A stretch of 64,000 nucleotides of DNA from Rhodospirillaceae bacterium Spongia-Bin9 (GTDB lineage: Bacteria > Pseudomonadota > Alphaproteobacteria > Bin65): the NCBI GenBank assembly GCA_900197615.1, contig FZLR01000001.1, forward strand, positions 1 to 64,000, read 5' to 3'. The position numbers and the translations under genes are program-made. The notes below the pieces were generated by a model. It did not search any database, was not told where the DNA came from, and worked only from the letters and a program-made list of their open reading frames with translations. Shown here one piece after another: positions 52,995 to 61,277 of this stretch (the stretch's first letter is position 1; every line of letters begins with the position of its first letter).

Positions 52995-54197
52995 CTATCG
53001 CGCAGCCGCCTCAAGTGCTGCGATGCCCGGTAGTGTCCTGCCTTCGATCCACTCCAGGAAAGCACCGCCTGCGGTCGAGACATAGGTAAATTCTTCGGCA
53101 ACGCCGGCAGCGTTCAGGGCGGCGACGGTGTCGCCTCCCCCGGCGACGCTGGTGAGCGCCCCGGCGCCGGTCAGCGCCGCCGCATGCCGCGCGACCGATA
53201 TCGTCGCGTCGGCAAACTGCCGGTATTCGAAGGCGCCGGGCGGCCCGTTCCAGAGCAGTGTTGCCGCGCCGTCCAGAAGTGCGTTGAACCGCTCCCGCGA
53301 GCGCGGCCCGGCATCGAGGATCAGATCGTCCGCCGGACAGGCATCGAGATCGCGGACCGTGGCACGCGCGCCGTGGCTCAGCTCGCTGGCGGTCACGATG
53401 TCGGCCGGCAGGACGATCCGGCAGCCGGCCTCCGCCGCCGCACCGCGAATTTCGTGCACTGTCCCCACATGGTCGGGCTCGCAGAGCGAGCGGCCGACCG
53501 GGATGCCGTCGGCGACGAAGAAAGTGTTCGCCATGCCGCCGCCGACAATCACGGCATCCAGCTTGCGCACCAGATTCTTCAGCACGGCGATCTTGGTCGA
53601 GACCTTGGCGCCGCCGACGATGGCGACCGAGGGCCGGCGCGGCGTCTCCAGGGCGTCGTTCAGCGCCCGCAATTCCTCGGACAGCAGCGGGCCGGCCACA
53701 GCGGGCAGCAGGGCAACGACGGCCGCGGTCGAAGCGTGGGCCCGGTGCGCGCAGGAAAAGGCGTCGTTGACGTAGATATCGCCCAGCTTCGCCAGTTCCG
53801 CCGCGAAGGCCGGGTCATTGCGCGTCTCACCGGGATCGAAGCGCAGATTTTCGCACAGCAGCGCCTCGCCGTCCGACAGTTGCCGCGACAGGGCTTCGGC
53901 GTCCGGTCCCGTGCAGGTCTCGGAGAACCGGACCGGCGCGTCGAGCGCCGTGGCAAGCGCCGGGCGCAGCATTTCGACCGATAACGCCGGGTCGGGCATC
54001 GTCGGTTCCGGCCGGCCGTAGTGGGTCAGAACCACCAGCCGCGCGCCGCGGGCGAGGAGCGGCTTCATACCCGCTGCAAAGCGATCGATCCGGGTCGTAT
54101 CGACGACCCTCCCCTCTTCCGCCGGCACGTTGAGATCGGCCCGGACCAGCAGGCGTTTGCCCGACACGTCCATGTCTTCGATGTGCGGCAGCGTCAT
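52995..54197 (-). CDS. pgk: Phosphoglycerate kinase
   Basis: 400-aa PGK: KRLLVRADLNVP, LTHYGRPEPT (canonical LSHLGRP), VNDAFSCAHRAHAST, IVGGAKVSTKIAVLKNL and the nucleotide motifs NGPPGAFE (usually NGPMGVFE) and GGGDTVAAL. It transfers phosphate between 1,3-bisphosphoglycerate and ADP in glycolysis/gluconeogenesis. ATG 54197 gives MTLPHIEDMDVSGK; an ATG four codons upstream (54209) is possible. No gap or fba gene is adjacent. The small substitutions suggest a divergent but probably active enzyme. Confidence 0.93.
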   Translation of the reverse strand: MTLPHIEDMDVSGKRLLVRADLNVPAEEGRVVDTTRIDRFAAGMKPLLARGARLVVLTHYGRPEPTMPDPALSVEMLRPALATALDAPVRFSETCTGPDAEALSRQLSDGEALLCENLRFDPGETRNDPAFAAELAKLGDIYVNDAFSCAHRAHASTAAVVALLPAVAGPLLSEELRALNDALETPRRPSVAIVGGAKVSTKIAVLKNLVRKLDAVIVGGGMANTFFVADGIPVGRSLCEPDHVGTVHEIRGAAAEAGCRIVLPADIVTASELSHGARATVRDLDACPADDLILDAGPRSRERFNALLDGAATLLWNGPPGAFEYRQFADATISVARHAAALTGAGALTSVAGGGDTVAALNAAGVAEEFTYVSTAGGAFLEWIEGRTLPGIAALEAAAR

Positions 54198-54222
54198 AAC
54201 GCCATGCATGGGATAGACCGCT

Positions 54223-54474
54223 TCAATGCAGATCGTCCCGGGTCCGGCCGCGCTCGGGAACCTGCTCGACGGCGGCGCGGCCTGCACGATTCAATTCACG
54301 GGTCGATTCACGGGTCGATTCACGAGCGCGCTGCCATTCGGTCGCCGCGTCGAACAGGCGGAGGCGCGCCTGCACATCGAGAGCCTCGGCGGGAGCATCG
54401 CCGGCAGGACGACCGCAACGCTCCTCCACCGACACCGGCAGCGCGACCGTCGATTTATCGGTGATATCGGCCAT
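54223..54474 (-). CDS. Hypothetical small protein upstream of pgk, 83 aa
   Basis: A charged, Arg/Glu-rich frame with an internal REST repeat caused by a 12-bp tandem repeat; no recognisable domain. AAGG lies only 2-3 nt before the ATG, so translation support is weak. It is on the same strand as pgk and ends 25 bp upstream of it. It may be a real small protein or a chance frame. Confidence 0.4.
   Translation of the reverse strand: MADITDKSTVALPVSVEERCGRPAGDAPAEALDVQARLRLFDAATEWQRARESTRESTRELNRAGRAAVEQVPERGRTRDDLH
54294..54324. repeat. 12-bp tandem repeat (GGTCGATTCACG)
   Basis: Two perfect copies at 54301-54312 and 54313-54324, preceded by a partial copy (ATTCACG, 54294-54300). Four-codon units keep any frame open. 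It lies within the small hypothetical frame upstream of pgk. Confidence 0.8.
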
Positions 54475-54622
54475 AGCCTTAACTCGGCAAAGAACGGATT
54501 CCCGTCAACATACAAACCTGGACCGGCCTTCCAACCCCTTGAAGCCACAACGCGCGTTCCGTTCCGGAGAGGAAGCGTGTAGGGCAAGGCGGCAGGCCCC
54601 TCTTTCGCCGGAACATCCGCCG

Positions 54623-55765
54623 ATGAAAAACCCTTTCGATACGCCCGAGCGTGCGGCCTATCGCGAGACCCTCGCGAAATTCGTGGCGGCCGAGATCGCG
54701 CCCCATGTCGACGAATGGGACGAAGCCGGCGCGATCCCGTGGGAGGTTCACGAAAAGCTCGGCGCGCTCGGCTTTTTCGGCTTCGGCATCGACGAGAAGT
54801 ACGGTGGGCTGGGCTTCGACGACTGCTTCATGCGCAAGGACGGCGCCGTCGAGCTGTCGAAATGCGGCGCGACCGGCGTCGGCGCGGCGGTCGGCGGGCG
54901 CAACATCTCGACCGCGCCCATCGCGATGCTGGCCTCGGAGGATATCAAGGCGCGCGCGCTGCCGGAGATCCTTTCCGGGCGCAAGGGCTCGTCGCTCTGC
55001 ATCACCGAGCCGGGCGGCGGCTCGGACGTCGCCAACATGCAGACCCGGGCCTGGAAAGACGGCAACCACTATGTCATCAAGGGCAGCAAGACCTTCATCA
55101 CCGGCGGCATGACGAGCGACTATTTCGTCGTCGGCGCGCGCACCGGCGGCGAGGGGCTGGCCGGCATCTCCCTGTTCTTCGTCGAGGCCGATACCGAGAA
55201 TTTCAGCCGCACGCCCCTCGACCGCAAGATGGGCTGGTGGTGCTCCGACCAGGCGACGCTCTATTTCGACGAATGCCGGGTGCCGGCGGAGAACCTGCTG
55301 GGCGAGGAGGACCGCGGCTTCATCGCGATCATGGAGAATTTCAACCTGGAGCGCGTCGGCCTGGTCGCCCAGGCGCTCGGCATGATGCAGGTCTGCTTCG
55401 ACGAATGCGTGGCCTACGCCCGGGAGCGCAAGACCTTCGGCAAGTATCTGATCGAGCACCAGGTGATCCGCCACAAGCTGGCCGACATGTCGGCCCGGAT
55501 CGACGCGGTGGAGGCCCTGCTCAACTGGATCTGCTGGTCGGTCAACGAGGACCGGATGCCGGTCGCCGAGATCTCCAAGGCCAAGTTCCATTCGACCAAG
55601 GCCCTGGAGTTCGTCTGCAGCGAGGCCATGCAGATTTTCGGCGGCGCCGGTTATCTGCGCGGCAACGTCGTCGAGCGCATGTACCGCGAAGTCAAGGTCG
55701 TCGCCATCGGCGGCGGCTCGGAAGAAATCATGCGCGATCTTGCGGTGCGGCAGATGGGGTTGTAG
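54623..55765 (+). CDS. Acyl-CoA dehydrogenase, 380 aa
   Basis: FAD-dependent acyl-CoA dehydrogenase: CITEPGGGSDVANMQTRA (flavin/substrate loop), GSKTFITGGMTSDYFVVGART, RKTFGKYLIEHQVIRHKLADM and FGGAGYLRGNVVERMYREVK. The usual catalytic Glu of MCAD-type enzymes near the C-terminus is absent (AIGGGSEEIMRD); Glu243 in FNLERVGL sits where isovaleryl-CoA and long-chain dehydrogenases carry it. This suggests a branched or long acyl-CoA substrate. The ATG at 54623 starts the family-like KNPFDTPER sequence. Monocistronic between pgk and the HigB-type gene. Confidence 0.92.
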   Translation: MKNPFDTPERAAYRETLAKFVAAEIAPHVDEWDEAGAIPWEVHEKLGALGFFGFGIDEKYGGLGFDDCFMRKDGAVELSKCGATGVGAAVGGRNISTAPIAMLASEDIKARALPEILSGRKGSSLCITEPGGGSDVANMQTRAWKDGNHYVIKGSKTFITGGMTSDYFVVGARTGGEGLAGISLFFVEADTENFSRTPLDRKMGWWCSDQATLYFDECRVPAENLLGEEDRGFIAIMENFNLERVGLVAQALGMMQVCFDECVAYARERKTFGKYLIEHQVIRHKLADMSARIDAVEALLNWICWSVNEDRMPVAEISKAKFHSTKALEFVCSEAMQIFGGAGYLRGNVVERMYREVKVVAIGGGSEEIMRDLAVRQMGL

Positions 55766-55856
55766 CGATGTTCCGAACAGCGCCGAAATGCCGACTCGGG
55801 GCTCGGCGGAAACAAGACACTGCTCAACGACGGGCCGCTATCTATCGTAACACTGG

Positions 55857-55885
55857 TTGATTTTTGTGCGGCAGTGCCGCATATT
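55857..55885 (+). promoter_or_regulatory. Candidate promoter with operator-like inverted repeat for the HigBA pair
   Basis: TTGATT (55857-55862) and CATATT (55880-55885) are separated by 17 bp, and the inverted repeat TGCGGC-AGT-GCCGCA (55867-55881) fills the spacer and touches the -10. This is the expected place for autorepression by the antitoxin. The predicted transcript would start only a few bases before the toxin ATG. Confidence 0.5.
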
Positions 55886-55893
55886 CAGGATCG

Positions 55894-56220
55894 ATGCAGC
55901 TTTACTTTACTCGCACCTATGAGCGTGCCGTTCGGAAGCTGCTCTCGGAAGAATCCCGGAAGGAAATGGAGGCTTCGATTGTGGCAGCGCCGGATGCAGC
56001 ACCGATCATTCGGGGAACCGGCGGCATCAGGAAGATGCGCTGGTCGGGATCCGGTCGCGGCAAGCGCGGCGGCATTCGCACGATCTATTTCTACCATGCA
56101 AGCCCCGGCGCCGTTTACTTGCTTACGGCCTACGCCAAAGCGGATCGTGAAGACCTTTCCCCGGCGGACACCAAGGCCCTCTCGCGCATGGTCGCCGCAA
56201 TTAAGAATTCGATGAGGTGA
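55894..56220 (+). CDS. RelE/HigB-type toxin, 108 aa
   Basis: Short basic protein of the RelE-like mRNA-interferase fold (DUF1044/HigB2 style): FTRTYERAVRKLLSEESRKEME, GTGGIRKMRWSGSGRGKRGGIRTIYFYHASPGAVYLLTAYAKADREDL, the latter typical of RelE-like toxins that receive an HTH antitoxin downstream. The ATG at 55894 has AGGA 3-4 nt upstream. Toxin-first order matches HigBA modules. Confidence 0.87.
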   Translation: MQLYFTRTYERAVRKLLSEESRKEMEASIVAAPDAAPIIRGTGGIRKMRWSGSGRGKRGGIRTIYFYHASPGAVYLLTAYAKADREDLSPADTKALSRMVAAIKNSMR

Positions 56221-56222
56221 CG

Positions 56223-56537
56223 ATGACGACGAAACGAACGGAAATCGGGCGCGAAATCGAAACGGCGCTGGATGAAGTTCTTTCCCATGTGAAGGGCGAG
56301 ACAGTTCTTCCCTGCCGGATTGTCGACGATCCTGCCGCCGAACGAATTCTTGCGCTCCGCAAACGATTGAAACTGAGCCGGCAGAATTTCGCGGATCGTT
56401 TCGGTCTGGATGCACGCGCGTTGCAGGATTGGGAACAGGGCCGCCGCGTTCCGGATCGCGCAGCCCGCGTGCTGCTTACGGTTATCGACAACGACCCGGA
56501 CGCGGTCACGCGGGCGCTCGGCGCGCAAGAATTCTGA
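56223..56537 (+). CDS. XRE-family HTH antitoxin (HigA-like), 104 aa
   Basis: A C-terminal helix-turn-helix (ILALRKRLKLSRQNFADRFGLDARALQDWEQGRRVPDRAARVLLTVI, quoted in pieces: LSRQNFADRFGL and LQDWEQGRR are the two HTH halves) after an N-terminal segment likely to bind the toxin. ATG 56223 has GAGG 6 nt upstream; a GTG two codons earlier overlaps the toxin stop. It neutralises the toxin and represses the operon via the upstream inverted repeat (inference). Confidence 0.87.
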   Translation: MTTKRTEIGREIETALDEVLSHVKGETVLPCRIVDDPAAERILALRKRLKLSRQNFADRFGLDARALQDWEQGRRVPDRAARVLLTVIDNDPDAVTRALGAQEF

Positions 56538-56559
56538 TACGGCCGGAACGCGAACTGCG

Positions 56560-57693
56560 CTACACCCCCGCCCGCTTCCGCTCGCTCGCACTCTTGAGTT
56601 GGCCGCAGGCGGCCATGATGTCCCGGCCGCGCGGGGTGCGCACGGTGCAGGTCAGGCCGCCGTCGAGGCAGATCGTCGTGAAGGCGCGGATACGGTTCCG
56701 GCTCGAACATTCATAGGGTGCGCCGGGCCATGGGTTGAACGGGATCAGGTTGATCTTGGCCGGGATGTCTTTCAGCAGCCGGACCAGTTCGCGCGCGTCG
56801 GCGTCGCTGTCGTTGACGCCCTTCAGCATGACATATTCGAAGGTGATGCGCCGGGCGTTGTTGATGCCGCCGTAGTTCCGGCAGGCGTCGAGCAGGTCCG
56901 CGATCGGGTAGCGGCGGTTGAGCGGCACGATTTCGTCGCGGATGGCGTCGGTCACGGCATGGAGCGAGACGGCGAGGTTAACCCCCAATTCTTCGCCGCA
57001 CCGCTGCATTACCGGCACGACGCCGGCTGTCGACAGGGTGAGCTTGCGGCGCGAGATGGCGATGCCGTCGCCGTCGATCAGGATGCCGGCGGCGCGGGCG
57101 ACGTTGTCGTAATTGTAGAGCGGCTCGCCCATGCCCATCATGACGATGTTGGTGATGTGCCGGTCCTCGTTGGCCGACGGCCAGTCGCCGAGCGCATCCC
57201 GCGCCAGCATGAGCTGCCCGACGATCTCGCCGGCATCCAGATTGCGCACCCAGGGCTGGGTGCCGGTATGGCAGAAGCGGCAGTTCAGCGTGCAGCCGAC
57301 CTGGGAGGAAATGCAGAGCGTGCCGCGATCCTCCTCCGGGATGAACACCATCTCCGCTTCGCTGGCGTCCGGGAAGCGCAACAGCCATTTGCGCGTGCCG
57401 TCGGTCGAGACCTGCGCCTCTGCCGGCACCGGGCGGACCAGCGTGTAGCGTTCGGCAAGCTTCGCGCGCACCGGCCTGGAGATGCTGGTCATCTCTTCGA
57501 AGTCCCGGACGCCGCGGTGATAGATCCAGTGCCAGAGCTGTCTGGCGCGGAAGGGCTTCTCGCCGAGATCGCGCACCACCTCCGCCAGCCGCGCCCTGTC
57601 GGCGCCGACCAGGGTCGGCCGCCCCGCCCCGTCCCCGGCCGGGAAAGGCGGCGGCTCGGGATTCTCCTGCGGTGCGGGCGCAACGATCTCCAT
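56560..57693 (-). CDS. rlmN: Dual-specificity 23S rRNA (A2503)/tRNA (A37) C2-methyltransferase RlmN
   Basis: 377-aa radical-SAM enzyme: [14 protein letters not shown], the cluster motif [11 protein letters not shown] (CxxxCxxC), [13 protein letters not shown] and a C-terminal catalytic Cys region [18 protein letters not shown]. It methylates adenosine at C2 of 23S rRNA and some tRNAs. The N-terminal 25 residues are Pro-rich. ATG 57693, divergent from the pseudouridine synthase gene across 199 bp. Confidence 0.95.
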   Translation of the reverse strand: MEIVAPAPQENPEPPPFPAGDGAGRPTLVGADRARLAEVVRDLGEKPFRARQLWHWIYHRGVRDFEEMTSISRPVRAKLAERYTLVRPVPAEAQVSTDGTRKWLLRFPDASEAEMVFIPEEDRGTLCISSQVGCTLNCRFCHTGTQPWVRNLDAGEIVGQLMLARDALGDWPSANEDRHITNIVMMGMGEPLYNYDNVARAAGILIDGDGIAISRRKLTLSTAGVVPVMQRCGEELGVNLAVSLHAVTDAIRDEIVPLNRRYPIADLLDACRNYGGINNARRITFEYVMLKGVNDSDADARELVRLLKDIPAKINLIPFNPWPGAPYECSSRNRIRAFTTICLDGGLTCTVRTPRGRDIMAACGQLKSASERKRAGV

Positions 57694-57892
57694 GGACCGG
57701 GAAGTAGCCGTCCGGCGACGCTACGGCAAGGCGGCGCGTTTGGCATCTACTGTGCATTTCTCACCCCGCATACTCCGCGAAAAGCACGCGAAGCAGCAAG
57801 GGAACGTTTCAAACGCTCCCCTACAACACCGGCAGCGAGGAAAATCCGGTCCGGGACTTGCCCCGCCGGACGCCCTGTGAGACCCCTCGGCG

Positions 57893-58963
57893 ATGGTGGA
57901 AACGACCGACGATAGCGGCCCGAAGGGCGAACGCATCGCCAAGCGTCTGGCGCGCGCCGGCCTGTGCTCGCGCCGGGAAGCCGAGCGCTGGATCGCTGCC
58001 GGACGGGTTGCAGTCGATGGCCGCGTGCTCGACTCGCCCGCCTTCGCCGTCCTGCCACATCACCGGATCGTCGTGGATGGCAAACCGTTGCCGGAGCGCG
58101 AACCGACCGCGCTGTGGCGCTATCACAAGCCGGCCGGGCTAATGACGACAAACCGCGACCCTCAGGGCCGGGAAACGATTTTCGAGCGGTTGCCCGCCAG
58201 CCTGCCGCGGGTGATGACCGTGGGCCGGCTCGACCTGACGACGGAAGGCCTGCTGCTGCTGACCAACGACGGCGACCTCGCGCGTTTTCTCGAATTGCCC
58301 TCGACCGGCTGGACCCGGCGCTACCGGGTGCGGGTGAACGGCCGGCCCGACGAGGCGGCGCTGGCGCGGCTGGCCGACGGCGTCGCCATCGACGGCATGC
58401 GCTACGGGCCGGTCCAGGCTCAGCTCGACCGGCAGCAGGGCGCCAATGCATGGCTCACCATAACCATCCGCGAAGGCAAGAACCGCGAAATCCGGAAGGT
58501 CTGCGAGCATCTGGGGCTGACCGTGAACCGGCTGATCCGCACTTCGTACGGGCCGTTCCAGTTGGGCAAGCTGGAGACAGGCGCGGTCGAAAAGGTACCG
58601 GCCCGCGTGTTGCGCGAGCAGGTGGCGCATCGGTCCGACCTTGCTGACATCGGGAACGCGGCAGGACCGGCCCGCAAGCCCCGGCCGAATTCGCCGAAAG
58701 CGTCTCGGGGCAAGACGGATAAGCCTGCCCGGCCTGCTGCCAAATCGCACCCACGTCACGACAATCGCGGCCGGAAGCGTGAAGACGGAGCATCGGCAGA
58801 CGCAACGGCGGAGGCGACAGCGACGGTGCCAGCGAAGAAACGCAGCAGATCCGCCAGTGTGCTGCGCCTCAAACCGGGCGGGAAACAGCGCGCACCTTCC
58901 CGTTCCGGCGGCGGGAAAGACGGCAGACCGGCAAAGAATGCGCATCGTCGGCGGAAGCCTTAA
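57893..58963 (+). CDS. Pseudouridine synthase, RluB type, with long basic C-terminal tail, 356 aa
   Basis: An S4 RNA-binding domain (RIAKRLARAGLCSRREAERWIAAGRV, given by its ends RIAKRLARAG and AERWIAAGRV) precedes a TruA/RsuA-type catalytic domain with GRLDLTTEGLLLLTNDG containing the catalytic Asp, and EGKNREIRKVCEHLGL. This is the RluB/RsuA/RluE group that modifies 23S or 16S rRNA; the overall architecture favours RluB. From about residue 255 the protein is a Lys/Arg/Pro-rich tail. ATG 57893. It overlaps rsmD by 26 nt. Confidence 0.92.
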   Translation: MVETTDDSGPKGERIAKRLARAGLCSRREAERWIAAGRVAVDGRVLDSPAFAVLPHHRIVVDGKPLPEREPTALWRYHKPAGLMTTNRDPQGRETIFERLPASLPRVMTVGRLDLTTEGLLLLTNDGDLARFLELPSTGWTRRYRVRVNGRPDEAALARLADGVAIDGMRYGPVQAQLDRQQGANAWLTITIREGKNREIRKVCEHLGLTVNRLIRTSYGPFQLGKLETGAVEKVPARVLREQVAHRSDLADIGNAAGPARKPRPNSPKASRGKTDKPARPAAKSHPRHDNRGRKREDGASADATAEATATVPAKKRSRSASVLRLKPGGKQRAPSRSGGGKDGRPAKNAHRRRKP

Positions 58964-59510
58964 GGGCCGGCGGCTCGCCGCGCCGCCGGGCGATATCGTG
59001 CGCCCGACCTCCGACCGGGCGCGCGAGGCCCTGTTCAACCGTCTGGTACACGGCGCCTTTTCCGACGACGGCGCCTCCAGCGTCGCCGACGCCGGTGTCC
59101 TCGACGCCTTTTGCGGTTCGGGCGCGTTCGGTCTCGAAGCCCTGTCACGCGGTGCAACGCGAGCCTTTTTCCTCGACAACGACAGGGAGTCCGTGGCCTG
59201 CGTGCGCCGGAACATCGCCGCCCTCGGCGCGAACGGCCGCGCAACGGTCGTGCAGGCCGATGCAACGAAACCGCCGCAAGCCCCCGCCGCCTGCACCCTG
59301 GCGTTTTTCGACGCGCCCTATGCCGCCGAAGACCTGACCGCGGCTGCGCTGAACGCCGTGGCGGCGGCCGGCTGGCTGGCGCCCGGCGCGCTGTGCGTGG
59401 CGGAAACCGCCGCGGCGGGCCGGCTCCCGGCGGCGCCCGACGGTTTCGAGGCCCTGGACCGGCGCAGCTACGGCGCGGCGCGCTTCAGCTTCCTGCGCTA
59501 CGAGCCCTGA
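58938..59510 (+). CDS. rsmD: 16S rRNA (guanine(966)-N2)-methyltransferase RsmD
   Basis: 190-aa Rossmann methyltransferase: MRIVGGSLKGRRL, RPTSDRAREALFNRL and the SAM motif VLDAFCGSGAFGLEALSRGA. Motif IV, normally DPPY, reads DAPY here (FFDAPYAAEDL). It modifies G966 of 16S rRNA. The ATG at 58938 lies 26 nt inside the pseudouridine synthase gene, so translation is coupled; the N-terminus is the family standard. Confidence 0.93.
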   Translation: MRIVGGSLKGRRLAAPPGDIVRPTSDRAREALFNRLVHGAFSDDGASSVADAGVLDAFCGSGAFGLEALSRGATRAFFLDNDRESVACVRRNIAALGANGRATVVQADATKPPQAPAACTLAFFDAPYAAEDLTAAALNAVAAAGWLAPGALCVAETAAAGRLPAAPDGFEALDRRSYGAARFSFLRYEP

Positions 59511-59592
59511 TCCACCGCCGCGGACGGATTTTGCCTTGCACCTCCCCCCATTTCACCGGATGTTGCGGGCCTCTGAAATTGGGAGGAAAACC

Positions 59593-60543
59593 ATGAAGAA
59601 CGTGATTGCCGCCGGCCTTACGGCGCTGGCCGCCCTCGGCATCGCCGCGGCCCCGGTCCAGGCCGCCTATCCGGAACGTCCGGTCCAGTTCGTTATCCCG
59701 TGGCCGCCGGGCGACCTGGAAGACGTCCTGACCCGCCTGATCGCCAAGCAATTTTCCAAGGACTACGGCGTTCCGGCCGCGGTGGTGAACCGTGCCGGCG
59801 GCGGCGGCGTGGTCGGCGCTTCGACGGTCGCGCGCGCCAAGCCCGACGGCTACACCGTCGGCAGCTTCGTGATCGGTCTTCCGACGATCCAGGTCCTGAT
59901 GGGCAATGCGCCGTGGAAGCGCGACTCCTTCGAGCCGGTCGGCATCTTCCTGACTTATCCCTTCATTCTGGCGGCCCGGGGCGACGCGCCCTACAACAAT
60001 ATTGCCGAACTCGCCGCCTACGCGAAGAAGAACAAGGTGAAGCTGGGCCACTTCGGCTATGGCCTGATCCCAACGCGGGCGACCATCCTGGCCGCCAAGC
60101 AGATGGGCTTCAAATTTTCGGCCAACGCCGCCTTCGACGAACTCACCTGCGCGACGCTGAAGGCCAAGGACGCGGACGTCATCAACACGACCGCCCAACT
60201 GGTTCTGCCGTGCCTCAAGAACATCAAGGTTCTGGCCGCGTTCGCGGATAGCCGCATCTCGATCCTGCCAAACGTGGCGACGCTGGCCGAACAGGTGAAA
60301 GGCCGGACGCTGCCCTTGCTGTGGAACGGCTTGTTCGTGCCGAAAGGCACACCGCAGGAGGTGAAGGACAAGATCACCGCTTCCGCGAAGAAGGCGCTCG
60401 CCAGCGACGCCGCGAAAAGGGTCGCGAAAACGACCGGCGCGGTCATCTACTGGAAAAACCAGGCCGAATCGCAGAAGCAAGTCGATCTCGACTTCGAGAA
60501 CGCCCGAAGCATGCTAAAGGAAATGGGCGATCTGAAAGAGTAA
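59593..60543 (+). CDS. Tripartite tricarboxylate transporter substrate-binding protein (TctC/Bug family), second system
   Basis: Signal peptide (core residues 4-20, cleavage near VQA-AYPERP), then the Bug fold beginning YPERPVQFVIPWPPGDLEDVLTR, with ANAAFDELTCATLKAKDADVI and GLFVPKGTPQEVKDKI. In the first ligand loop the usual PGGxxD is PPGDLED, so the carboxylate site may differ. GGGAGGAAAA precedes the ATG. It heads the second TTT cluster after a 49-nt spacer behind the signal region of rsmD; ligand unknown. Confidence 0.9.
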   Translation: MKNVIAAGLTALAALGIAAAPVQAAYPERPVQFVIPWPPGDLEDVLTRLIAKQFSKDYGVPAAVVNRAGGGGVVGASTVARAKPDGYTVGSFVIGLPTIQVLMGNAPWKRDSFEPVGIFLTYPFILAARGDAPYNNIAELAAYAKKNKVKLGHFGYGLIPTRATILAAKQMGFKFSANAAFDELTCATLKAKDADVINTTAQLVLPCLKNIKVLAAFADSRISILPNVATLAEQVKGRTLPLLWNGLFVPKGTPQEVKDKITASAKKALASDAAKRVAKTTGAVIYWKNQAESQKQVDLDFENARSMLKEMGDLKE

Positions 60544-60561
60544 CGCCCGTTGCAGGGCCGG

Positions 60562-60586
60562 CCCCTCGCCGCACTGCCGGCGGGGG
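60562..60586 (+). terminator. Hairpin between the binding-protein gene and the permease genes
   Basis: CCCC-T-CGCCG (60562-60571) pairs with CGGCG-GGGG (60578-60586) around a 6-nt loop, 19 bp after the TctC stop. A hairpin here could stabilise the upstream mRNA or attenuate, giving more binding protein than permease. No U-tract. Confidence 0.45.
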
Positions 60587-60705
60587 GAACGGCCGGGCAA
60601 TCCTTGGCCGTGGGGGCGCCGCACCGTCTGCCGGACGCCGGCGGACAACCGAACGCACTCCCTCGCCAATCCGCCGCTCGGAAGCACAACTTCCTGTAAC
60701 CGGTC

Positions 60706-61260
60706 ATGGCCGCGTTCGAAGAGGAAACCGCCCAGGATAGCGCGCCCGGACGAACGATACTGGCGCTGTCCTTTCTTGTCTTCGGCGCCGGCGGGCTGGC
60801 GCTGATGCCATTCCAGACGCGCACCGCTCCCGGCGACGAGGGCTGGTTCACGCAGCCCTGGCTGATGCCGTTGCTGACCCTCGGCCTGCTTACAGCGGTT
60901 TCTCTGATATATACCGTAAGGCTTTGGCGAGACCGGAATAACGCCATAGCAGCCCTTACCGGCGGTACGCTGGCAGGCGAACTGTGGATGTGGCTGCGGT
61001 CTGCCGAATTTTTCCTCTGGTACGTCGCCTATATCATCGCGCTCGGCGTGGTCGGCTACGGTTTCTCGACCTTCGTTTTCATCGCCGGTCTCGGGTATCG
61101 AATCGGCCTGCGGCAGCCGAAATGGCTGCTGGCGGCACTGGCCGCGTCGATCGCCATGACACTGCTGTTTCGCCTCGGCCTCGAGATCTGGGTGCCGCCG
61201 GCGGACCTGTACGACATCCTGCCGAAAAGCGTCGGCATTTTCCTCCAGCAGTATTTCTAG
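60706..61260 (+). CDS. Tripartite tricarboxylate transporter small permease (TctB-like), second system, 184 aa
   Basis: Four to five hydrophobic segments (AGRT-ILALSFLVFGAGGLAL region; LWYVAYIIALGVVGYG; WLLAALAASIAMTLLF) in TctB-like arrangement between tctC- and tctA-type genes. Ribosome site weak before ATG 60706. Identified by position and topology. Confidence 0.8.
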   Translation: MAAFEEETAQDSAPGRTILALSFLVFGAGGLALMPFQTRTAPGDEGWFTQPWLMPLLTLGLLTAVSLIYTVRLWRDRNNAIAALTGGTLAGELWMWLRSAEFFLWYVAYIIALGVVGYGFSTFVFIAGLGYRIGLRQPKWLLAALAASIAMTLLFRLGLEIWVPPADLYDILPKSVGIFLQQYF

Positions 61261-61277
61261 CGGAAAACGGCAGGCCG

